From: Hydractinia symbiolongicarpus | Lineage: Eukaryota; Cnidaria; Hydrozoa; Anthoathecata; Hydractiniidae | Assembly: GCF_029227915.1 (NCBI RefSeq) | Contig: NC_079877.1 | Coordinates: 6,574,001-6,638,000, forward strand | DNA length: 64,000 bases | Direction: 5' to 3' | Part shown: positions 51,701 through 61,690 of the stretch, piece by piece | Layout of the letters: each line of letters begins with the position of its first letter | Numbering within the stretch: the first letter of the stretch is position 1 | Notes under the pieces: generated by a model | What the model saw: the letters and a program-made list of their open reading frames with translations, nothing else | Told to the model about the DNA's origin: nothing | Database searches by the model: none | Program-made: the position numbers and the translations under genes

Positions 51701-51950
51701 TTTTTAAATTATTTTTTCACCACTAAAACGCATGAGACTTGTAGTTTTCAGGAATGTTTTCATTTTTGATGAGACGCTTAATGAAAGTGGTTTAATCGCC
51801 GGCAAACAAAAACCCGCGATTTCCCGTAAATCCCAGGCTTGGCCGGTATAGTCGAATGTATACAAAGAAAGTACCCTGTGAGTAAACTCATTTCCAAAAC
51901 GATTTTTTAAATTATCTTTTCACCACTAAAACGCATGAGACTTGTAGTTT
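45779..51950. repeat. Third, edited copy of the 34-mer (+1 monomer, -5 monomers)
   Basis: The offset to copy 2 is 8524 at the left, rises to 8727 after a one-monomer duplication near 46.5 kb, then falls to 7713 where five monomers present twice in copies 1 and 2 occur once. The length of 6172 bp equals 6983 plus 203 minus 1014. Scattered substitutions are seen: AACGATTTCTTAAATT (46010), TTCCCCTAAATC (47763), GAGACGTTTAATG (49741), CGAAATCCTGCG (50184), and ATTTTTTCACC near 48460 where the others read ATTTCTTCACC. The copy is therefore close to, but distinct from, the identical pair. Confidence 0.9.
46380..46795. repeat. Single-monomer tandem duplication private to copy 3
   Basis: The rare monomer with CAAAACTGTTATC, AATCTCCGGC, CCCGAGATTT and AAAGGATACAAAG occurs twice, 203 bp apart (CTGTTATC near 46476 and 46679), but once at the same place in copies 1 and 2 (near 31050 and 37950). 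The first member is followed by AAAGAAAGTACCCTGTG and the second by AAAGATAGTACCCAGGG, so the exchange point lies in the shared GATACAAAGA stretch. Confidence 0.88.
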
Positions 51951-54900
51951 TCAAAAATGTTTTCATTTTTGAAGAGACGCTGAATAAAAGAAGTTTAATC
52001 GCCGGCAAACGAAAGCCCGCGATTTCCCGTGAATCCCGGGCTTGGCCCGTATAGTCGAATGTATACAAAGAAAGTACCCTGTGAGTAAACTCATTTCCAG
52101 AACGATTTTCTAATTTATTTTTTCACCACTAAAACGCATGAGACTTGTAGTTTTCAAAAATGTTTTCATTTTTGATGAGACGCTTAATGAAAGAGGTTTA
52201 ATCGCCGGCAAACGAAAACCCGAGATTTCCCGTAAATCCCGGGCTTGGCCCGTATAGTCAAAAGTATACAAAGATAGTACCCAGGGAGTAAACTCATTTC
52301 TCGGAACCATTTTTTAATTTATTTTTTCACCACTAAAACACATGAGACTTGTAGTTTTCAAAAATGTTTTCATTTTTGATGAGACGCTGAATAAAAGAAG
52401 TTTAATCGCCGGCACACGAAAACCTGCGATTTCTCGTAAATCCCGGGCTTGGCCCGTATAGTCAAAGGTATACAAAGATAGTACCCAGGGAGTAAACTCA
52501 TTTCCCGAACGATTTTTTAATTTATTTTTTCACCACTAAAACGCATGAGACTTGTAGTTTTCAGAAATGTTTTCATTTTTGATCAGACGCTTAATGAAAG
52601 TGGTTTAATCGCCGGCAAACGAAAACCCGCGATTTCCCGTAAATCCCGGGCTTGGCCGGTATAGTCGAATGTATACAAAGAAAGTACCCTGTGAGTAAAC
52701 TCATTTCCAAAACGATTTTTTAAATTATCTTTTCACCACTAAAACGCATGAGACTTGTAGTTTTCAAAAATGTTTTCATTTTTGAAGAGACGCTGAATAA
52801 AAGAAGTTTAATCGCCGGCAAACGAAAACCCGCGATTTCCCGTAAATCCCGGGCTTGGCCCGTATAGTCGAATGTATACAAAGAAAGTACCCTGTGAGTA
52901 AACTCATTTCCAGAACGATTTTTTAATTTATTTTTTCACCACTAAAACGCATGAGACTTGTAGTTTTCAAAAATGTTTTCATTTTTGATGAGACGCTTAA
53001 TGAAAGAGGTTTAATCGCCGGCAAACGAAAACCCGAGATTTCCCGTAAATCCCGGGCTTGGCCCGTATAGTCAAAAGTATACAAAGATAGTACCCAGGGA
53101 GTAAACTCATTTCCCGAACCATTTTTTAATTTATTTTTTCACCACTAAAACGCACGAGACTTGTAGTTTTCAAAAATGTTTTCATTTTTGATGAGACGCT
53201 GAATAAAAGAAGTTTAATCGCCGGCAAACGAAAACCTGCGATTTCTCGTAAATCCCGGACTCGGCCCGTATAGTCAAAAGTATACAAAGAAAGCACCCAG
53301 GGTGTAAACTAATTTCCCAAACGATTTTTCGAATTATTATTTCACCACTAAAGCCCATGAGACTTGTAGTTTTTAAAAATGTTTTCATTTTTGATGAGAC
53401 GCTGAATAAAAGAAGTTTAATCGCCGGCAAACGAAAACCCGCGATTTCCCGTAAATCCCGGACTCGGCCCGTATAGTCAAAAGTATACAAAGAAAGTACC
53501 CAGGGAGTAAACTCATTTCCCGAACGATTTTTTAAATTATTTTTTCACCACTAAAACGCATGAGACTTGTAGTTTTCAAGAATGTTTTCCTTTTTGATGA
53601 GACGCTTAATGAAAGTGGTTTAATCGCCGGCAAACGAAAACCCGCGATTTCCCGTAAATCCCGGGCTTGGCCGGTATGGTCGAATGTATACAAAGAAAGT
53701 ACTCTGTCAGTAAACCCATTTCCAAAACGATTTTTTAAATTATCTTTTCACCACTAAAACGCATGAGACTTGTAGTTTTCAAAAATGTTTTCATTTTTGA
53801 AGAGACGCTGAATAAAAGAAGTTTAATCGCCGGCAAACGAAAACCTGCGATTTCCCGTAAATCCCGTACTCGGCCCGTATAGTCAAAAGTATACAAAGAA
53901 AGTACCCAGGGAGTAAACTCATTTCCCAAACGATTTTTTAAATTATTATTTCACCACTAAAGCCCATGAGACTTGTAGTTTTTAAAAATGTTTTCATTTT
54001 TGATGAGACGCTGAATAAAAGAAGTTTAATCGCCTGCAAACGAAAACCTGCGATTTCCCGTAAATCCCGGACTCGGGCCGTATAGTCAAAAGTATACAAA
54101 GAAAGTACCCAGGGAGTAAACTCATTGCCCAAACGATTTTTTAAATTATTATTTCACCACTAAAGCCCATGAGACTTATAGTTTTCAAAAATGTTTTCAT
54201 TTTTGATGAGACGCTGAATAAAAGAAGTTTAATCGCCGGCAAACGAAAACCTGCGATTTCTCGTAAATCCCGGACTCGGCCCGTATAGTCAAAGGTATAC
54301 AAAGAAAGCACCCAGGGTGTAAACTAATTTCCCAAACGATTTTTTGAATTATTATTTCACCACTAAAGCCCATGAGACTTGTAGTTTTTAAAAATGTTTT
54401 CATTTTTGATGAGACGCTGAATAAAAGAAGTTTAATCGCCGGCAAACGAAAACCCGCGATTTCCCGTAAATCCCGGACTCGGCCCGTATAGTCAAAAGTA
54501 TACAAAGAAAGTACCCAGGGAGTAAACTCATTTCCCGAACGATTTTTTAAATTATTTTTTCACCACTAAAACGCATGAGACTTGTAGTTTTTAGGAATGT
54601 TTTCATTTTTGATGAGACGCTTAATGAAAGTGGTTTAATCGCCGGCAAACGAAAACCCGCGATTTCCCGTAAATCCCGGGCTTGGCCGGTATGGTCGAAT
54701 GTATACAAAGAAAGTACCCTGTCAGTAAACTCATTTCCAAAACGATTTTTTAAATTATCTTTTCACCACTAAAACGCATGAGACTTGTAGTTTTCAAAAA
54801 TGTTTTCATTTTTGAAGAGACGCTGAATAAAAGAAGTTTAATCGCCGGCAAACGAAAACCTGCGATTTCCCGTAAATCCCGTACTCGGCCCGTATAGTCA

Positions 54901-55150
54901 AAAGTATACAAAAAAAGTACCCTGTGAGTAAACTCATTTCTAAAACGATTTTTTAAATTATCTTTTCACCACTAAAACGCATAAGACTTGTAGTTTTCAA
55001 AAATGTTTTCATTTTTGATGAGACGCTGAATAAAAGAAGTTTAATCGCCGGCAAACGAAAACCTGCGATTTCCCGTAAATCCCGTACTCGGCCCATATAG
55101 TCAAAAGTATACAAAGAAAGTACCCAGGGAGTAAACTCATTTCCCAAACG
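51951..55150. repeat. Right-flank block related to 17.5-21 kb, with a 5-mer pair
   Basis: GCACACGAAAACCTGCG (52413), TTTTTGATCAGACGC (52578), AAAGCACCCAGGGTG and GGTATGGTCGAATG occur here in the same order as at 17.9-19.0 kb, with an offset near 34698 for 18484 to 53182. Within the block the units at 53182 and 54197 are 1015 bp apart and hold the same series, differing by CTTTTTGATGAG against CATTTTTGATGAG and GTACTCTGTCAG against GTACCCTGTCAG. Confidence 0.82.
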
Positions 55151-58100
55151 ATTTTTTAAATTATTATTTCACCACTAAAGCCCATGAGACTTGTAGTTTT
55201 TAAAAATGTTTTCATTTTTGATGAGACGCTGAATAAAAGAAGTTTAATCGCTTGCAAACGAAAACCTGCGATTTCCCGTAAATCCCGGACTCGGGCCGTA
55301 TAGTCAAAAGTATACAAAGAAAGTACCCAGGAAGTAAACTCATTTCCCAAACGATTTTTTAAATTATTATTTCACCACTAAAGCCCATGAGACTTGTAGT
55401 TTTCAAAAATGTTTTCATTTTTGATGAGACGCTGAATAAAAGAAGTTTAATCGCCGGCAAACGAAAACCTGCGATTTCCCGTAAATCCCGTACTCGGCCC
55501 GTATAGTCAAAAGTATACAAAGAAAGTACCCAGGGAGTAAACTCATTTCCCAAACGATTTTTTAAATTATTATTTCACCACTAAAGCCAATGAGACTTGT
55601 AGTTTTTAAAAATGTTTTCATTTTTGATGAGACGCTGAATAAAAGAAGTTTAATCGCCGACAAACGAAAACCCGCGATTTCCCGTAAATCCCGGGCTTGG
55701 CCCGTATAGTCGAATGTATACAAAGAAAGTACCCTGTGAGTAAACTCATTTCCAGAACGATTTTTTAATTTATTTTTTCACAACTAAAACGCATGAGACT
55801 TGTAGTTTTCAACAATGTTTTCATTTTTGATGAGACGCTGAATAAAAAAAGTTTAATCGCCGGCAAACGAAAACCTGCGATTTCCCGTAAATCCCGGACT
55901 CGGCCCGTATAGTCAAAAGTATACAATGAAAGTACCCAGGGTGTAAACTAATTTCCCAAACGATTTTTTGAATTATTATTTCACCACTAAAGCCCATGAG
56001 ACTTGTAGTTTTTAAAAAAGTTTTCATTTTTGATGAGACGCTGAATAAAAGAAGTTTAATCGCCGGCAAACGAAAACCCGCGATTTCCCGTAAATCCCGG
56101 ACTCGGCCCGTATAGTCAAAAGTATACAAAGAAAGTACCCAGGGAGTAAACTCATTTCCCGAACGATTTTTTAAATTATTTTTTCACCACTAAAACGCAT
56201 GAGACTTGTAGTTTTCAGGAATGTTTTCATTTTTGATGAGACGCTTAATGAAAGTGGTTTAATCGCCGGCAAACGAAAAGCCGCGATTTCCCGTAAATCC
56301 CGGGCTTGGCCGGTATAGTCGAATGTATACAAAGAAAGTACCCTGTGAGTAAACTCATTTCCAAAACGATTTTTTAAATTATCTTTTCACCACTAAAACG
56401 CATGAGACTTGTAGTTTTCAAAAATGTTTTCATTTTTGAAGAGACGCTGAATAAAAGAAGTTTAATCGCCGGCAAACGAAAACCCGCGATTTCCCGTAAA
56501 TCCCGGGCTTGGCCCGTATAGTCGAATGTATACAAAGAAAGTACCCTGTGAGTAAACTCATTTCCAGAACGATTTTTTAATTTATTTCTTCACCACTAAA
56601 ACGCATGAGACTTGTAGTTTTCAAAAATGTTTTCATTTTGGATGAGACGCTTAATGAAAGAGGTTTAATCGCCGGCAAACGAAAACCCGAGATTTCCCGT
56701 AAATCCCGGGCTTGGCCCGTATAGTCAAAAGTATACAAAGATAGTGCCCAGGGAGTAAACTCATTTCCCGAACCATTTTTTTTTTTATTTTTTCACCACT
56801 AAAACGCATGAGACTTGTAGTTTTCAAAAATGTTTTTATTTTTGATGAGACGCTGAATAAAAGAAGTTTAATCGCCGGCAAACGAAAACCTGCGATTTCC
56901 CGTAAATCCCGTACTCGGCCCGTATAGTCAAAAGTATACAAAGAAAGTACCCAGGGAGTAAACTCATTTCCCAACCGATTTTTTAAATTATTATTTCACC
57001 ACTAAAGCCCATGAGACTTGTAGTTTTTAAAAATGTTTTCATTTTTGATGAGACGCTGAATAAAAGAAGTTTAATCGCCGGCAAACGAAAACCCGCAATT
57101 TCCCGTAAATCCCGGTCTCGGCCCGTATAGTCAAAAGTATACAAGGAAAGTACCAAGTGAGTAAACTCATTTCCCTAACGAATTTTTAAATTATTTTTTC
57201 ACCACTGAAACGCATGAGACTTGTAGTTTTCAAAAATGTTTTCATTTTTGATGAGACGCTGAATAAAAGAAGTTTAATCGCCTGCAAACGAAAACCTGCG
57301 ATTTCCCGTAAATCCCGGACTCGGGCCGTATAGTCAAAAGTATACAAAGAAAGTACCCAGGGAGTAAACTCATTTCCCAAACGACTTTTTAAATTATTAT
57401 TTCACCACTAAAGCCCATGAGACTTGTAGTTTTTAAAAATGTTTTCATTTTTAATGAGACGGTTAATGAAAGAGGTTTAATCACCGGCAAACGAAAACCA
57501 GAGATTTCCCGTAAATCCCGGGCTTGGCCCGTGTAGTCAAAAGTATACAAAGATAGTACCCAGGGAGTAAACTCATTTCCCGAACGATTTTTTAATTTAT
57601 TTTTTCACCACTAAAACGCATGAGACTTGTAGTTTTCAAAAATGTTTTCATTTTTGTTGAGACGCTGAATAAAAGAAGTTTAATCGCCGGCAAACGAAAA
57701 CCTGCGATTTCCCGTAAATCCCGGACTCGGCCCGTATAGTCAAAAGTATACAAAGAAAGTACCCAGGGTGTAAACTAATTTCCCAAACGATTTTTTGAAT
57801 TATTATTTCACCACTAAAGCCCATGAGACTTGTAGTTTTTAAAAATGTTTTCATTTTTGAGGAGACGCTGAATAAAAGAAGTTTAATCGCCGGCAAACGA
57901 AAACCCGCGATTTCCCGTAAATCCCGGACTCGGCCCGTATAGTCAAAAGTATACAAAGAAAGTACCCAGGGAGTAAACTCATTTCCCGAACGATTTTTTA
58001 AATTATTTTTTCACCACTAAAACGCATGAGACATGTAGTTTTCAGGAATGTTTTCATTTTTGATGAGACGCTTAATGAAAGTGGTTTAATCGCCAGCAAA

Positions 58101-60064
58101 CGAAAACCCGCGATTTCCCGTAAATCCCGGGCTTGGCCGGTATAGTCGAATGTATACAAAGAAAGTACCCTGTGAGTAAACTCATTTCCAAAACGATTTT
58201 TTAAATTATCTTTTCACCACTAAAACGCATGAGACTTGTAGTTTTCAAAAATGTTTTCATTTTTGAAGAGACGCTGAATAAAAGAAGTTTAATCGCCGGC
58301 AAACGAAAACCTCCGATTTCCCGTAAATCCCGTACTCGGCCCGTATAGTCAAAAGTATACAAAGAAAGTACCCAGGGAGTAAACTCATTTCCCAAACGAT
58401 TTTTTAAATTATTATTTCACCACTAAAGCCCATGAGACTTGTAGTTTTTAAAAATGTTTTCATTTTTGATGAGACGCTTAATGAAAGAGGTTTAATCGCC
58501 GGCAAACGAAAACCCGAGATTTCCCGTAAATCCCGGGCTTGGCCCGTATAGTTAAAATTATACAAAGATAGTACCCAGGGAGTAAACTCATTTCCCAAAC
58601 CATTTTTTAATTTATTTTTTCACCACTAAAACGCATGAGACTTGTAGTTCTCAAAAATGTTTTCATTTTTGATGAGACGCTGAATAAAAGAAGTTTAATC
58701 GCCGGCAAACGAAAACCTGCGATTTCCCGTAAATCCCGGACTCGGCCCGTATAGTCAAAAGTATACAAAGAAAGTACCCAGGGTGTAAACTAATTTCCCA
58801 AACGATTTTTTGAATTATTATTTCACCACTAAAGCCCATGAGACTTGTAGTTTTTAAAAATGTTTTCATTTTTGATGAGACGCTGAATAAAAGAAGTTTA
58901 ATCGCCGGCAAACGAAAACCCGCGATTTCCCGTAAATCCCGGACTCGGCCCGTATAGTCAAAAGTATATAAAGAAAGTACCCAGGGAGTAAACTCATTTC
59001 CCGAACGATTTTTTAAATTATTTTTTCACCACTAAAACGCATGAGACTTGTAGTTTTCAGGAATGTTTTCATTTTTGATGAGACGCTTAATGAAATTGGT
59101 TTAATCGCCAGCAAACGAAAACCCGCGATTTCCCGTAAATCCCGGGCTTGGCCGGTATAGTCGAATGTATACAAAGAAAGTACCCTGTGAGTAAACTCAT
59201 TTCCAAAACGATTTTTTAAATTATCTTTTCACCACTAAAACGCATGAGACTTGTAGTTTTCAAAAATGTTTTCATTTTTGAAGAGACGCTGAATAAAAGA
59301 AGTTTAATCGCCGGCAAACGAAAACCTCCGATTTCCCGTAAATCCCGTACTCGGCCCGTATAGTCAAAAGTATACAAAGAAAGTACCCAGGGAGTAAACT
59401 CATTTCCCAAACGATTTTTTAAATTATTATTTCACCACTAAAGCCCATGAGACTTGTAGTTTTTAAAAATGTTTTCATTTTTGATGAGACGCTGAATAAA
59501 AGAAGTTTAATCGCCGGCAAACGAAAACCCGCAATTTCCCGTAAATCCCGGTCTCGGCCCGTATAGTCAAAAGTATACGAGGAAAGAACCCAGTGAGTAA
59601 ACTCATTTCCCTAACGAATTTTTAAAATATTTTTTCACCACTAAAACGCATAAGACTTGTAGTTTTCAAAAATGTTTTCATTTTTGATGAGACGCTTAAT
59701 GAAAGTGGTTTAATCGCCAGCAAACGAAAACCCGCGATTTCCCGTAAATCCCGGGCTTGGCCGGTATAGTCGAATGTATACAAAGAAAGTACCCTGTGAG
59801 TAAACTCATTTCCAAAACGATTTTTTAAATTATCTTTTCACCACTAAAACGCATGAGACTTGTAGTTTTCAAAAATGTTTTCATTTTTGAAGAGACGCTG
59901 AATAAAAGAAGTTTAATCGCCGGCAAACGAAAACCTCCGATTTCCCGTAAATCCCGTACTCGGCCCGTATAGTCAAAGGTATACAAAGAAAGTACCCAGG
60001 GAGTAAACTCATTTCCCAAACGATTTTTTAAATTATTATTTCACCACTAAAGCCCATGAGACTT
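55151..60064. repeat. 5-mer, 9-mer and 3-mer repeats in mixed order
   Basis: Matching monomer series are spaced 1827 bp (55821 and 57648), 1015 bp (57648 and 58663, 58201 and 59216) and 609 bp (59216 and 59825). Shared markers are AACCTCCGATTTCC, AATCGCCAGCAAACG, AAAGTGG and CCCGTACTCGG. Private changes include AATCGCTTGCAAACG, AAAGCCAATGAG, TTTTTGTTGAGACG, GACATGTAG and a long T-run in AACCATTTTTTTTTTTATTTT near 56774. Copies here are less alike than in the 30-52 kb zone. Confidence 0.78.
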
Positions 60065-61690
60065 GTAGTTTTCAAAAATGTTTTCCTTTTTGATGAGACG
60101 CTGAATAAAAGAAGTTTAATCGCCGGCAAACGAAAACCTGCGATTTCCCGTAAATCCCGGGCTCGGCCCGTATAGTCAAGAGTATACAAAGAAAGTACCC
60201 AGGGAGTAAACTCATTTCCCGAACCATTTTTTAATTTATTTTTTCACCACTAAAACGCATGAGACTTTTAGTTTTCAAAAATGTTTTCCTTTTTGATGAG
60301 ACGCTGAATAAAAGAAGTTTAATCGCCGGCAAACGAAAACCTGCGATTTCCCGTAAATCCCGGACTCGGCCCGTATAGTCAAAAGTATACAAAGAAAGTA
60401 CCCAGGGAGTAAACTCATTTCCCTAACGATTTTTTAAATTTATATTTTACCACTAAAGCCCATGAGACTTGTAGTTTTTAAAAATGTTTTCATTTTTGAT
60501 GAGACGCTAAATAAAAGAAGTTTAATCGCCGGCAAACGAAAAGCTGCGATTTCCCGTAAATCCCGGTCTCGGCCTGTATAGTCAAATGTATACAAGGAAA
60601 GTACCCAGTGAGTAAACTCATTTCCCTAACGAATTTTTAAATTATTTTTTCAGCACTAAAACGCATGAGACTTGTAGTTTTCAAAAATGTTTTCATTTTT
60701 GATGAGACGCAAAATAAAAGAAGTTTAATCGCCGGCAAACGAAAACCAGCAATTTCCCGTAAATCCCGGTCTCGGCCCGTATAGTCAAAAGTATACAAGG
60801 AAAGTACTCAGTGAGTAAACTCATTTCCCTAACGAATTTTTAAATTATTTTTTCACCACTAAAACGCATGAGACTTGTAGTTTTCAAAAATGTTTTCCTT
60901 TTTGATGAGACGCTGAATAAAAGAAGTTTAATCGCCGGCAAACGAAAACCTGCGATTTCCCGTAAATCCCGGGCTCGGCCCGTATAGTCAAGAGTATACA
61001 AAGAAAGTACCCAGGGAGTAAACTCATTTCCCGAACCATTTTTTAATTTATTTTTTCACCACTAAAACGCATGAGACTTTTAGTTTTCAAAAATGTTTTC
61101 CTTTTTGATGAGACGCTGAATAAAAGAAGTTTAATCGCCGGCAAACAAAAACCTGCGATTTCCCGTAAATCCCGGACTCGGCCCGTATAGTCAAAAGTAT
61201 ACAAAGAAAGTACCCAGGGAGTAAACTCATTTCTCTAACGATTTTTTAAATTTATATTTTACCACTAAAGCCCATGAGACTTGTAGTTTTTAAAGATGTT
61301 TTCATTTTTGATGAGACGCTAAATAAAAGAAGTTTAATCGCCGGCAAACGAAAAGCTGCGATTTCCCGTAAATCCCGGTCTCGGCCTGTATAGTCAAATG
61401 TATACAAGGAAAGTACCCAGTGAGTAAACTCATTTCCCTAACGAATTTTTAAATTATTTTTTCAGCACTAAAACGCATGAGACTTGTAGTTTTCAAAAAT
61501 GTTTTCATTTTTGATGAGACGCAAAATAAAAGAAGTTTAATCGCCGGCAAACGAAAACCTGCGATTTCCCGTAAATCCCGGACTCGGCCCGTATAGTCAA
61601 AAGTATACAAAGAAAGTACCCAGGGTGTAAACGCATTTCCGAACGATTTTTTAAAATTATTTTTTCACCACTAAAACGCATGAGACTTGT
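60065..61690. repeat. 4-mer higher-order repeat, two copies (812 bp)
   Basis: TGTTTTCCTTTTTGATG, CCCGGGCTCGGCCCG, GTCAAGAGTATAC, GACTTTTAG, TTTATATTTTACC, CGAAAAGCTGCG, CGGCCTGTATAGTCAAATG and GACGCAAAATAAAAG occur in the same order from about 60065 and again from about 60877. Differences include CATTTCCCTAACG against CATTTCTCTAACG and TTTAAAAATG against TTTAAAGATG. The TTTTCCTTTTTG variant is largely confined to this corner of the window. Confidence 0.87.

Noticed and set aside
56774-56800. Long T-run as a transcription terminator
   Set aside because: It is a length variant of the T-rich part found in every monomer, with no gene or promoter upstream.
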